Position numbers and translations under genes: made by a program
Notes under the pieces: model-generated
The model's database searches: none
What the model saw: the letters and a program-made list of their open reading frames with translations, nothing else
Told to the model about the DNA's origin: nothing
In this document: positions 25,562 to 37,485 of the stretch, in pieces
Layout of the letters: the number at the start of each line of letters is the position of its first letter
Numbering within the stretch: the stretch's first letter is position 1
Assembly (NCBI GenBank): GCA_902729315.2
Contig: LR746272.1
Coordinates: 5,336,272-5,400,271 of the forward strand
Direction: 5' to 3'
Length of the DNA stretch: 64,000 bases
Origin: Spirodela intermedia
Lineage: Eukaryota; Streptophyta; Magnoliopsida; Alismatales; Araceae

Positions 25562-25988
25562 CCCCCAGTGCCTGTCTTGAGAATGGAGTAGACTGTGTAC
25601 CGGTCGGTTTGATCTCACATGCTGCTCGAGGGAATACAACGATGGGAGATGAGCCTCATCCCGAAAGTAGATAACGAAAAGAACGGGGGAAACTGCAGAC
25701 GGTCGGCCTTCCTGTCGTTCTTCGCAAACCCATCGATAATTTTATGAAGGACGTCGCTTTTCCGTCTTCTCTTCTGTGGAGGAAGCTCATCAGCCGGCAC
25801 AGTCATGGGGATTCGACAACACACAGATAAGCGAGCGCCGCCGGGGCATATCAAACTCCAAAATGGGTTCATGAACCATTCGATTCAGCAGTCCGAGCGA
25901 CTATTCAACAAACATTCTTATATCGGTGGTTTAACAGGACAATTTGAAAGTATTCAGCCGGCAGAGGCTGATAATTCTTGTACCACCA

Positions 25989-26037
<49 letters not shown>
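25370..26037 (+). repeat. Duplicated upstream block of PKS-like gene 2, with (GA)n tracts
   Basis: This is the partner of 18540-19204. It contains (GA)n at 25500-25560 and at 25996-26037. Shared pieces include gagcgccgccgg-gcatat plus aaactccaa, aacattc-tatatcggtgg and cagccg. Confidence 0.75.
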
Positions 26038-26039
<2 letters not shown>

Positions 26040-27074
26040 GGCGCGCCGACAACCATTTCGAAGAGAAGTGGTATGAGGGTGAAACACGTAGTCATCTGAG
26101 AGCTCTATGGATGGGAGTCTTATCCTATGATTATACTAGGCCGTGCCAGGTAGAGTGCGTCTTCTAGCTAGGGGTGTTCCCGAACGAACGGTGGTGACCT
26201 GGAGATGACCAGACGAACTGAAGCGTGTCGCTCTGTGTGCCTCTTGAACATAGCCCATGAAAGGCTTCTTACAGGCCCTGCGGTAGGGGCGTTCCACGGA
26301 GAACAAGCAAATCTTATCCACCCCAATTAGCGCATAGTGTCACAATCTAGCTTATGAATGTCAGGGGAGGAGGAACGTTGGTCCAAGATTTTTACTTGAT
26401 GATATTGAATCAATGATTTTATTATTTATCATATATTATTTCAAGTTAGACCAAGCATAGAAATATTAGTCTATAATAATTGGTGAACGGATGCATCAGT
26501 CCTATTTTTTGTAAGGACTTGACAAGACATTCTAATAATTCATTTATGTAAATACATAACTTACAAAGTATGAAACTAACAAATGAAATTATCTACGATT
26601 TCTGTCCTTAAAAGTAAAAATTGGTGAAAATGTTTTCTTTGCAGTCAATCTGAACAAAATAAGATGGAGAGATTATCCGAGAAATTTATATTTAACGTAA
26701 AAGTGTAAGGAAGTTCTATTCCTGGAGAATATTTTTGAATTAAATAACGCAAATCTCTAATATTTTATCTGAGCAGAGGATGCGGGGCATTTTGAAAGTA
26801 CCATTGTTCCGATAATGCCTAGTTAGCATCGGCCGCCATGCATGAATGAGCATCACGGAGATGACGTAATCTCATCCACCTGGACAGCTTCCAAGCTCCC
26901 CTCCCCCTCTCCAAGATTCTACATATAGTCCACGATGTACCAGGAACCGTGCAGGGTATCCTCCTCTCTCCCTGATCCCCATCTTGCCTGTCTGAATCTT
27001 CACAGTTGGAGAGTTCTCTCTCACCCTCAGACTCTCTCTCTTATCCCCCATCCCATTTAGAAGAATCCTTGTCC

Positions 27075-28355
27075 ATGTCGTCTCTCTCGCTCTCTGTCCC
27101 TCGCTTTGGTCCCTTGGCCTCCCACAGGTTAGGTCCGATTCCTCGGCAGCCAGCGCAGGTCTCGTTAACCAGGAGAGCAGTTCCAGTTGGGGCCTCCTCG
27201 TCGGCTTCACTAACCAGTAGAGCTCCTCTCTTCGCAGTGCCATCCAGAGTCACGTCTAATCCGTCCGTGGTATCGTCAAATCATAGGTTCCACTCCACTT
27301 TCTTGGGCCCCTTCTCTTCCCACGCCAGGCCCGGAGACGAATGCTTCTCTCTTTCGCTCAAGAGCGACTTCTCCGGCGCCACCGTCTCAAACGGCTGGAA
27401 GAGGACGACAGCGTCAGAAGACGAAGAGCTGGATGTTTTCGGCGCGGAGAAGTACTTCAGCGGCGACATGGACAGGGGCGAGGTGTCAGTTAACCCTTGG
27501 AAGGTATCGGAGAACGAAGTCATCTCCGCCCGCTGGAATACCCGGTCGACACCGCCTAGTTCGTTTTCCGAATCCAGAGGGCCGTCTTCAAAGAGAAATA
27601 AGCTCCTTCGAGCCTTCCGCTTGTCCTGTTACGGAAAGTCTTCGGTCGTGGTCAATCAGGTTGCCGAGGAGAGCGACGACGCTAGTCTAGAGACCACTCC
27701 GGTGGGTCCCACCTTGGTCGAGTTCTGGCGTAATGAGGAGACCGGATGGTGGAACACCGACAAGGACGGCGGCGCTCTCAGGCACAAGGACACGGGCAAC
27801 TTCGCCCTCCCACAAACTCCGATGAATCGAGGAGCCGGCGTAAATCTGAAGACGACGAAGGCTATGCATGGATCGTTGTTCACCAAACGTTTTGGTTTGA
27901 CAAGGCTTGCCAAGGCGGAACACGAAGTTGACGTCTGTAGCGAGTCCAGTTCGGACTTGTTCGAGCTCGATAACATCTCCACCATCACCCTCGCCTACGG
28001 TGTGGCTGGCGGCGCGCCGAGGGAGGCGAGCATCGACCGGAGCGTTGTGACGGCCAAAGCCGCCGAATTCTCATCGGCGCTGGGCGGCTGGTGGCGGTTC
28101 TCTGAGTCGGCGAGGAGACGACAGAAACACCAGAGGGACTGTGGGATGCCACTGCTGGGGTGTCGGAGCAGGAAGGCCGTCGACGTCTCCACGAGCGCCC
28201 ACAGGGTGCTGGTGAAGACCGGTCCAGGCAAGTGGCAATTGCGCAACAGTGCGGTGGCTCAGACATCTCCGGCGGATCTCAGGCAGAGTCCGGCGAAGCA
28301 TCTCCTCGCGGGGCGCAGGATTTCGGCACCGGTCCCTACACTTTCCCTATGGTGA
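27075..28355 (+). CDS. PHYTOCHROME KINASE SUBSTRATE-like protein, copy 2
   Basis: Second intronless PKS family member, same strand as copy 1 and about 6.3 kb downstream, 426 residues from the first in-frame ATG at 27075. Motifs: VFGAEKYFSGDMDRGE (about 120-135), LSCYGKSSVVV, SESSSDLFELD (about 289) and REASIDRSVVTAKAAEFSS (about 315). Where copy 1 and the family have MVT, this copy reads RVT (27246-27251 region), so the family start codon is missing and translation must begin upstream, adding about 57 residues. In the hallmark segment the usual E-W pair is D-R. Two extra segments around residues 210 and 255 are absent from copy 1. The C-terminal end GRRISAPVPTLSLW extends beyond the copy 1 stop. 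Confidence 0.83.
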   Translation: MSSLSLSVPRFGPLASHRLGPIPRQPAQVSLTRRAVPVGASSSASLTSRAPLFAVPSRVTSNPSVVSSNHRFHSTFLGPFSSHARPGDECFSLSLKSDFSGATVSNGWKRTTASEDEELDVFGAEKYFSGDMDRGEVSVNPWKVSENEVISARWNTRSTPPSSFSESRGPSSKRNKLLRAFRLSCYGKSSVVVNQVAEESDDASLETTPVGPTLVEFWRNEETGWWNTDKDGGALRHKDTGNFALPQTPMNRGAGVNLKTTKAMHGSLFTKRFGLTRLAKAEHEVDVCSESSSDLFELDNISTITLAYGVAGGAPREASIDRSVVTAKAAEFSSALGGWWRFSESARRRQKHQRDCGMPLLGCRSRKAVDVSTSAHRVLVKTGPGKWQLRNSAVAQTSPADLRQSPAKHLLAGRRISAPVPTLSLW

Positions 28356-31300
28356 ACCCACCAAGTTACCTTTGATCTGCAACGTTCCGAGAGATCTACG
28401 TCTCAGTTCACCTTCGTCTTAAGTCCTAGCAATTCCGCAAGGAGTGTCGCTCGTTCGTGTATGCAGTGCACCAAGAAAACAAACTGGTTATGCATTCGTT
28501 TTGCTTCAAGCAAATTAAATGATACTTAATAATCAAATGCGCAGGAATATGATGACGATGATGTTTTCCATTCAATTAAACTAAAACTATGCTTTTAAGT
28601 GCGGCTCCACTCATTACTAGTTAATTTCTGTGAATATGCTAAAATATCTAATATTATATCACGAATTTCTGGTTTTAGCTCACCATAAATCAGCATAATA
28701 ATATAATCTTTGCACTTGAGTTACTCCACAAAAACACAAACTCTTTCTGTTTAGCCCTAGGTCGAATTAAATATATTTTACATCTACTATTAAACAAAAA
28801 GATAAAAATGTTTTCATCGACTATTTCTCCTCTCACCTTCCATTAGCCTCCTGGTCTAGCAGTAGGGTTGACATGTGGCAGCCAATGCTGCAGGTTGACA
28901 ACAAGATGAGTATAATTATACCTCCATGATGCAGGTTACCACATTAGGGCACGAGAATGCCCAAAATTTGTGACCTAAGTGGCCTAAAAATGTAAAAAAT
29001 GGGACGACAAATATTTGAGGACCTAAAACAACTTAAGAGCACAATATTCAAGTTGTTTGGCCCAAAGCTGAGAAGATTAAATGCCAGATTCGGAGGATAG
29101 TAACTGGTTTTCTTTTTTCAGGAGAATTGCAACAAATATTGGCCTACTAGCGTATGGCCATTGTAATTTCAAGGGAGAAAATCAATAAAAGGGGGTGTTT
29201 CGCCTAAATTAAGCTAATGAGAAATCAGGGCGGACTTAATTTGTAATTTTCTCCCCCTTTTCCTTTCGCCTGCAAAGGAAACCAACTGAAGATCAATGAG
29301 ATAGAGCTTCTTCATCCACGACAAATCTCACACTGCTCATCTCCTCAACATCTGCCACCTCATACGCCTTTCACAGAGGTGATATCATCCCCATATCTTG
29401 AAGGCGTCGATAATCTTAATATCATAGAGTATTATTTTATTATTTTCTTTAATATATTGAGGCCCCTTTGATGTGGTTGCAACTGGATATAAAAGTTGTT
29501 ACAGATCCTTTAAATTTAGTGGGATAGGTAAACTTGCCGAGTCTAGGCTATAAAGGTTGTTTGATATCCTTGAAATATAGTGGGGTGATATATAATCACA
29601 AATTCTATATTGTAAGGTAGTTTCGGATCCCAATTTAACCAACTATGTTCATAAATAGTGAATGATGGAATACCAGGAAGGAATCTTTGGAAAGTGGACG
29701 TAGGTCTCGAATGGCTGAACCACTTTAAACCATTGTGCTTTGTTGAAAGTAAAGTATTCACTTCTTGAGTCAAAGAAAAAAATTAATCTCGAGAGACTCT
29801 ATAGGACATCTTATCATATCAAAGTTTAATCCGAATTAGAAGAATGTTACCAATGATAAAGAATTATACAAGTTAAGTGAAGAATAAATTGACATCCCTG
29901 CCCTCTATTTCTGTGCCTAGTCGTATAAGGACCAACATGTATATTGTTAAATCTGATGTCATCTATTTCACTCAAAGAATGTGTCAATACACGCATGCAG
30001 CTTTGGCCATGGCAGCATTTTGAACACTAGGTTCTGCTGATGGTTTCTATCTTGCTGCCTGAAAAAAAGATGCCTTCCCCATTGGACAATTCCTCTAAAA
30101 ATGGAAAGATTCTACCATTAAGCTCGTCCGGTATGGTTCTAGTGTCAACTGGACGATTAAATCATACAATATTTACCTGCTCGATTCTCCGGGGGAGAGT
30201 TTCCTTTGTTGTTGTAGAATTAGCAAGTTGTAATGTTCTCTCCTTCATATTTGAATCCAGAGGATGATGGCGCATGGCTTGTCAAGGCAAACCATACTTG
30301 GCAAGAATCTGCTGTTTGTTTACCAAACTTGGCAAGGTCTGGACCTATGGTGTGTGGTGGTGTATTACCCCCCAAGCACATACATCTTTCTTTATAGAAA
30401 GTGTATACATAAACACAATCCTGATAATTGTGTGTTAGGGACTGTGGGCATGGCCTGTGAACCGGTCCTGGCCAATTTGGTCGAGTTTCAACCTATGTGG
30501 GCTGGCTTTGCAATTTAAACCATAGCCAATAATTCTGTTTGACTTGTGCAACTCCCTGCCCACGTGATCTACGACTTGAGAATGTTTGACCCATCTTACT
30601 CAATGCACCATTTACTCAGTTTGTCATTTCTCATGTTCCTTACTCACTGACAAATAATTCCACCTAGATTTTCTTAAACCTTTTTTATTTTTTTCTTGAA
30701 TGGCTTTGACCAAATTTCAAGAGATTAGACCCTTTCAGGATGCATGTCGACAAAATGATCACACCTGGACAATGACAAAGATTGAGTAATGATAATAGTC
30801 TATTTATAATGTATAATTTGGAGTTTATGCATATAGTTTGATTATATTTAGCAAGCATCATGCCTTGAATTCAATGTAATACACTATTATTATTAATTGA
30901 TTAACTTCCTTGTAAGAGGCATGATTTATGCTTGAAGTGTGATTTACAAACTTAGCCCATGATACATTTGAAAATGTGTTTTCGTATGGATTATTGGTTG
31001 GAAACTGGTTTTAAACATATATAAAGTAGTGAACAAGATTTGAATATCGTTGGAAATTTATTTAGATGATATTTCAGAATTTTAGAAGGATGAAAGAGGA
31101 GGATCTTATTCGTCATGGACTTATGTCTAATTTGCATTAATGAGAGGGATGTTTGATGTTTCGAAAGGTGTCACTTTGTCTTACGTGAGATTAAGTGATG
31201 AAAAGCCTTTTAAAATATCTCATGTGGGTCCCATGTGAGCACCTTTCTAATTAATAACAATCAATTGCAAAAAATGATGATAGAGAACGTGTTGTACCAA

Positions 31301-32199
31301 ATCAAAGTGGCTGAAGGAAGAAAGGATGGCTAGCTTAATCTTCAAGAGTCATAACTCATCTCAACCATTTGTGAGGCTTTGCAAGAGGAGACCGGTAGAG
31401 GGGAGAAGGGAAACCCGTCAGCACAACTGCTCATATATAATCTTTTCCAGCGTAAAATTAGGGCAATCCATTTACGACGAACGAGACACCAGGAAACAAG
31501 TGTAGAACTCTCTTAAATCTTTTCTTGAGTGGAATGTTCTTGTTTGAATTTATTTTAGAAGGTTGTTGAGCCTCTGAAGAAAGTCTGCTGCCTCCCTTCC
31601 TCTTCGCTCCAAAGACAAATATTTGGAGTTCATTTTCTACGTTCTTCACCCCACGAAATATAGTGGAATTCTCATTTTCTTTCTCATCCTTCAACGAAGT
31701 ATGGTTGGGGAACGATCATCCGTGGATTCCGGCGCATCTTGATGACTACCATCGTGCGACATATAGCTTGGTCAAGCTTGTGGTAGGTGAAGGCTACCAC
31801 AACACAGAAGAGAGCGATCCTTTTAAGGGTTAGTAGTTCTCATTTTACTCGTGGGTATAGGTGCAGCATCTCCACGAGTAAGTTAAGATTTATTTCGCCA
31901 GTTACTTTTATTCTCCTCCAATCATCACGTCTAAACATTCATCTTTCTCAATTACGTTCGTTGCAATCATAAATTCAAATTTCTAACTATCCTTGTGATT
32001 GACCCGGATATTACCAATATTTCATCTAGTAAGTTTTATGACAATTTCCGGTTTATAAATTTTAAACTTGATCTGCCTAGACTTTAATTACAATGATAGT
32101 TTTTGAAGATCAAGTAACTAGTACCTAGCTGATCTACAACTAATAACAAGCCTACATGAATCTTCTGCATGGAAGCATCGACCCATCTAAGCTTCACAT
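28356..32199. other. AT-rich intergenic region
   Basis: This is the 3' flank of PKS-like copy 2 followed by AT-rich sequence with no recognisable gene. Short open frames around 29543-29773 and 30040-30518 have no family I can recognise. Confidence 0.6.
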
Positions 32200-33040
32200 C
32201 TATGGGCTCTTCTTTTTCGTCTCCCGAGAGCAGGGCATGTAGGTTCTCATTATCCTGTCCCATGAGACGAAGAAGGGCTGGGAGAAGTTGAATTTGCTGC
32301 CGTAGTGTTGGTGGTGGATGTCATGGTATGCGCTGTTATTCATGAAAAGGGCTTGCAAGGGGTTCCAGGGGAGGCGCATTCCGCAGTGGTCGTCCACCGT
32401 CTTCATGGTAAAGGAGAAGAAGAAGGTCCCGGCGAGCGGCGACATGCCGGAGACGAGAAAAGAGAGGGCGCCGCCGATGGTGTCCATGAAGAAGCCTTCG
32501 ACGGGATGGTTATACATGGCCCCTACCGCGTAGGGTACGATGATAGCGTGGTGCTTGGAGTGGAAGTGCTTATAGAGGAACCGGTTAATGTGCATAAGCC
32601 GGTGGACGAAGTACTGCCAGGTGTCCATGACAACCATGGCGATGAGAAGCTGCGTCATGACAGTGGGGAAGGTGCGCTTTGGTTTCTCCGCGGCGGTATT
32701 GTCTTCCTTCGCGAGCTGCAACACAGCGTATGCAGGGGTTCTTCAAAAGGAAAGAACTGAGTGAAATATTTCATCTACTAGATCGTCTACAAATCTAGAT
32801 GATCTGCTGAGGACTCACCCGAAGTGTAGCGAGTGCAACGACGGACTGGATTGCCTGCTGAAGAAGGACGCCAATAACGACGTCCTTCCTCCTAACCAAG
32901 TCCTTGGCTTCCTGTTCCTTCCTCGTGTGCAGCCTGTATCTCTCAGAGGATTCTGCAAGAGTGTATAAACCAGCGTAAAGCCAGTACACAACGATGGGGA
33001 CAAAAGTCGCTTGAAGTTCCTCTGCAGCAAAGGCGTCCAT
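32200..33040 (-). CDS. Sphinganine C4-hydroxylase (SBH), copy 1
   Basis: ER-membrane di-iron enzyme of the fatty acid hydroxylase superfamily; the family converts sphinganine (dihydrosphingosine) to phytosphingosine. Two exons, 33040-32819 and 32715-32200, joined by a 103-bp GT-AG intron in phase 0; 245 residues. Exon 1 carries FVPIVVYWLYAGLYTL and the charged SSERYRLHTRKEQEAKDLV. All three histidine boxes are intact: HRLMH, HSKHH and HDIHH, together with DDHCG. The C-terminus is unusual: WDRIMRTYMPCSRETKKKSP, where copy 3 has GTYMPYTLEKR. Start chosen at the first ATG (MDAF), 222 coding bases before the donor, as in copy 2. A TATA-like TATAAAAG lies about 90 bp upstream. Confidence 0.92.
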
Positions 33041-33128
33041 TGCTCCACCCACTGAGAGATAGAGGGAGAGAGAGACAGAGATCTATGCTACCTTGTAATG
33101 AGTCGCCGATTTGAGGAGGCCTTACTCG

Positions 33129-33136
33129 CTTTTATA
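33129..33136 (-). promoter_or_regulatory. TATA-like box of SBH copy 1
   Basis: TATAAAAG on the minus strand, about 90 bp upstream of the SBH copy 1 start codon. The spacing is plausible for a short leader. Inferred from motif and position only. Confidence 0.6.
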
Positions 33137-35142
33137 AGCACGGACACAGGGCATGGTGATTATCATAAACGTTGGCTCGAGTCAGTAGCCTTGAAGCTTC
33201 GGGCACCATGCACTGCAGATCATTAATCATGCGGATCTGGTTCAGACCCTCCCAAGTGCCGTGTCAAACCAAGTGGTCTATGAGAATAATAGCCAAATAT
33301 CAGAGAACATTATCTCTTAATTAGCTTCTGATAAGCATTAGACGAGTATCCTGTCGGGCTTCCTTATTAATGAAAAAGGATTTGAGAAAACGTGCATAGA
33401 AATGATACTAGACTGTGAAATATGTTTCATCTCTTGAAATCCTACAATCCAAATAGCTGAGAATAATAATTATTGCTCGAACTATGCATCTCCAAATTAT
33501 CTCAGAGAAACCATGATATTATGACCTTTACACCTTCGAATATAGCTATCAAACTAGTTTATATCTAGGGAAATTGTGGCTGGGCTGGACAACATTAGTT
33601 GCAAATAGCACAATAGGTCAAGTAGAGTTTAGCTTCCACAATATTCGTCAAATTAGCGATTTATTAGATGCACATTTTTAAATGGGGTAGGTAGGTCTTC
33701 CTAATTGCCTCACCCATAATTATCTCGTCAACGTTGGCCAAGTCTAAATCTTGTAGACAATAGGAGCTAACCAACTTTAATGACCTTAATTGTAAGGTAA
33801 TCAATAGGATTAAATGAGAAGCTCCTTTGTAAGAAACTTTAAATCTGTGAAACTTATAGTGAACGTGGTGCCCAAGAGCAAAGATGATACCTACAATGGA
33901 TTCAGCCGAAATTACAATATCTGAATTCCTCATGTTCTTATTTACCAATGTCATAGACGCATAAGTTGATCTCAATGTCCTTGACTCATTAAATGTTTTC
34001 ATAATTTTAATCTAGTCAATATAAATATATATATATACATATATCTATTTATTCATGTCTAATTTTTCATCAATTTAAATCTTATCCATCAAGCCTACTG
34101 AAAAGTCCATAGGGATGTTTCTAGCTAGGAAGAAATGGGTCAACAACCTTTGGCGCCATCTTTGGGCTGCATAAAGGGCTATATTCCTCAAATATGTCGT
34201 GGTTGGGCTTTAAATTTGATCAATGAGCGCCAGAAAGCATCTCCCTGAGGAGCCTAAACATAGTTCAACGTTTGATATGCTAATCATTATCCGCCATACA
34301 ATGAACAATTTTTTTATACCCTGATCTGAAAAGAGATGGAGCGCATCCACCTCTATTAGATTTGAGTTGCACTAGTAATTGTGATTGATCTTTAACATCT
34401 TTGACTGATCTATCACCTTCCCATTTACACGTCTTCCACCCAAGAACTAGCTTATGACCTGGTCAGGATAATGCTTTTGATCTTCGTCCAACTTCTTGGG
34501 TCAGAGGAAAATTAAGAAGGCGAATAATGGAAGCCGACCTTGCTTGGGCCAGCTTACCGAAAGTTCATTACAGGTACATTCTTTTGAGGGTGTTTTTTTC
34601 AACGTAATTGGGGAAAAGTATCAGTACTGCTGAGCGTTGAGCTGACATTATAATTCAAAATTAATCAAATTCAGATTTCTTTTTTTAAGATGTTGGTTTA
34701 TCGAAATTTTCAAAAAAAATGAAATTACACTAATTATCAAAAGGAAATGGTGAAAAAAATTTACTAAAGAGAGATTCATTGTTACACCGGTCGCCCAAGA
34801 GAAACAAGTTACCTAACTTTATTTTGTTATAATTGATGATTTCAGCAAACCAAGATTTTCAATGCATCCATCTACAAATTAAAGACATTTGACAGATCAT
34901 TTTCAGGAGTTGGGGGGCAGCGGAACGACTTGAGGGAAGGTAGTCAAATGACTGATCCGACGAATTGATGTTGCTGACCGAAGGAAGTTGAACTTCTACC
35001 TATTTTGGTCAGAGATCTGTAGACCACGGCAATAAGTGCTCCGAACACTTCAGAACGAAGAGCACTACTTGAAGTCAACCTTCCATAAAGGCTACATGGA
35101 TAACAATCGACGTGCTTAGTGTCAGCAAGAAAGAGAGAGAGA

Positions 35143-35178
<36 letters not shown>

Positions 35179-36361
35179 CAGAAAGGGAGCAGGGGGGGTG
35201 GCGTGGGGGGAGAGCTAACTCTGGGTAATCGGAAATAAATCCAAGTCTTTGACGGTGGGGACGGCATTCAAGGCATAGACCGAGACATGCACCGGAAATA
35301 CAGATAGTATGGCTTCACAACATGATGACGGGAATGGCACCAGGAGAAAAAATAGAAGCCACACCACAGTACTGCCGACGTGTTAATCTTCGACTTAGAA
35401 ATCTTTAGCCATAGTACTTGCAGGGAACGAGGCTTCCATTAGAACGGTAGAGGTAATTCGATGTTCCCGGGTAATATCTTAAATTTGTAATTACGAATTC
35501 GATCATCTTCTATCCTCCCAGGTTAATAATGTCTTCAATGAATGGAGTCGTTCCCAAGTGCGCATCATTGCATGCTCTCTCTCTCTGTCCTTCTCTCCTT
35601 TTCTCTCTCCTTTTTTCCTTCTCCCTCTCTCTTTCCATTCACTGCTGTTCAATGCTCTTCATGCCCACGGCGACGACGTGGCTAATGAGGACGTAAAAAG
35701 GGTCCATTCAGAGGTACACCCTAACATGCATGGCACCCTCTAATCAATGAGTTGGTGAAGTTATAACGTCATAGGGTCACTCTCACAAGCGTTCATCTAC
35801 TTCGCTCTGTTTAATCTTAAATCCAGGATATAATGAGGTGTAATTATGAAGGGTCACCTCTGCATTAAACATGATATGGAGCCTCGGTGTTGAAGAGTTA
35901 GGTCACCAAATGAACCGTTAATCAAATGTGTATTTAATTGGACGATTTAACGTCTCTTCAATGCGTGATTACTCCAACATTATGGAGTCAGCTAATCTAT
36001 GGAGTCGGAGCCAATGAGTGATATTGTCATCGATTGAGCAACTTCCTTGATATTCAAGAGATTATTCGTTGTTCTTGGTGAGCTCGAACAACCTTCCAAA
36101 CATTATAATGTGATCTTTTTGATTAACGGGAACTAATTGAGCATCATCAACGTAACCTCGCCAAGACAAAAGCCGCTAAGAGCTATACAACACGTAGAAA
36201 CCCCCCTGCTGAGGCATTCTTTATGCTACACAGACTGAAAGTGCAGTTTTTTTCCGTGAAGAAAGTCACAGTTCTTGTAATGTGTCTCATGTAACGTAAC
36301 CTGGACATAGAACTATTATGTCCGGGTTAAACGAAAAGAGAAAATTGAAAGGAAGGAGTGC
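33137..36361. other. Intergenic region between SBH copies 1 and 2
   Basis: AT-rich, with a (GA)n tract at about 35128-35177 and a CT-rich stretch at about 35576-35635. No gene recognised. An open frame at 33664-34002 (minus) has no identifiable motif. Confidence 0.6.
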
Positions 36362-37208
36362 CTAATCTTGTTTCCCCATTACAATGCCGTAACCCCCGTC
36401 AGCTCTCTTCTCGAGCCTGTAGGGCATGTAAGTCCCGAAGATCTGATCCCATATGACGAAGAAGGACTGGGCGTGATTGTACTTGGCGCCGGCGAGCTGG
36501 TGGTGGACGTCGTGGTAGGCGGCGTTGTTTCGGAAGATGATGTGAATAGGATTCCACGGAATGTAGAGGCCGCAGTGGTCGTCGACGGCTTTGAGAACGG
36601 AGAGGGAGTAAAAGACGATGGCGGCACGTTGGGACATGCCGGAGATAGCATAGGCGAGCCCCGCTGACATTGACTCGATGATCAGGCCGTCGAGCGGGTG
36701 GTTAAACTGTGCGCCGTAGGCGTATGGGACGACCAGCAGGTGATGGCGGGCATGAAGAGTACGGTAGAGGAACTTGTTCTGGTGCATCAGTCGGTGCATC
36801 AGAAATTGCCATGTGTCGAACACCACCATGGCGACGAAGAACTGCCTCGCCACCGTAATGTACGACTGGTTGGCGCTCTTTTCAGCATCGGAAGTGTCGA
36901 CTACCTGCATAACCGATCACTATAAGAATCCGACGGACCTTAAAGTCAAGTATCCAGAAAGACTTTTGTCGGATGAAGGACCGTGCCCGGCATAAGATGA
37001 GAGAGGCTGTTGCCTGGACGGCCTGCTGGAGGATGACACCTCTGATCACTTGGCCTCTGGAGACCAGGTTCTTGGAGTTCTCTTCCTCTCGTGGGTGCAG
37101 CCGGTACTTCTCGACGCTGCTCAGGATTGTATAGATTCCCGAGGCCACCCAGTACACGACGATGGGGACAAACGTCACCAACGCATCCTCCCGTGTGATG
37201 AGCACCAT
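36362..37208 (-). CDS. Sphinganine C4-hydroxylase (SBH)-like, copy 2
   Basis: Divergent member of the SBH family; 254 residues if spliced as proposed. Exon 1 is 37208-36987 (222 bases, same as copy 1) and exon 2 is 36904-36362. The 82-bp intron would be GC-AG (CGG/GCACGG ... ATGCAG), phase 0, at the same codon position as in copies 1 and 3. The nearest GT (ACG/GTCCTT) would give an immediate stop in exon 2, and read-through also shifts frame. Histidine boxes HRLMH, HARHH and HDVHH are intact, with DDHCG and GTYMPYRLEKR at the end. HQLAGAKYNHAQSFF replaces the HQLYGSK-NFSQPFF of copy 3, and the tail is longer. It may be functional with atypical splicing, or a recently damaged gene. Confidence 0.82.
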
Positions 37209-37311
37209 GATCTCCCGCCCGAATGACACAACCACTCTAGAGAGAGGGTAGATAAAGGAAGAGAGGGTGGTGCGTCGTGTTCTTGTTTTGAACGGAAGGA
37301 CTTAGGATGTG

Positions 37312-37319
37312 CTTAAATA
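37312..37319 (-). promoter_or_regulatory. TATA-like box of SBH copy 2
   Basis: TATTTAAG on the minus strand, about 105 bp upstream of the SBH copy 2 start codon. Motif and position only. Confidence 0.5.
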
Positions 37320-37434
37320 CACAGAAGGTGGAGTGGCTATGAGCCAATTCTGGTTGAGTTCGCACAGGGATGAATCACGATTGCCAAATAGTTAGAAGAA
37401 TTTGTCATCTATCGGAAAAGGAGACAGACGAGCC

Positions 37435-37485
<51 letters not shown>

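Noticed and set aside
32305-32760. Plus-strand open frame opposite SBH copy 1
   Set aside because: Shadow of the SBH exon on the other strand; similar shadows occur at the other SBH copies.
33664-34002. Minus-strand open frame of 112 codons
   Set aside because: AT-rich, no motif, no neighbouring exons.
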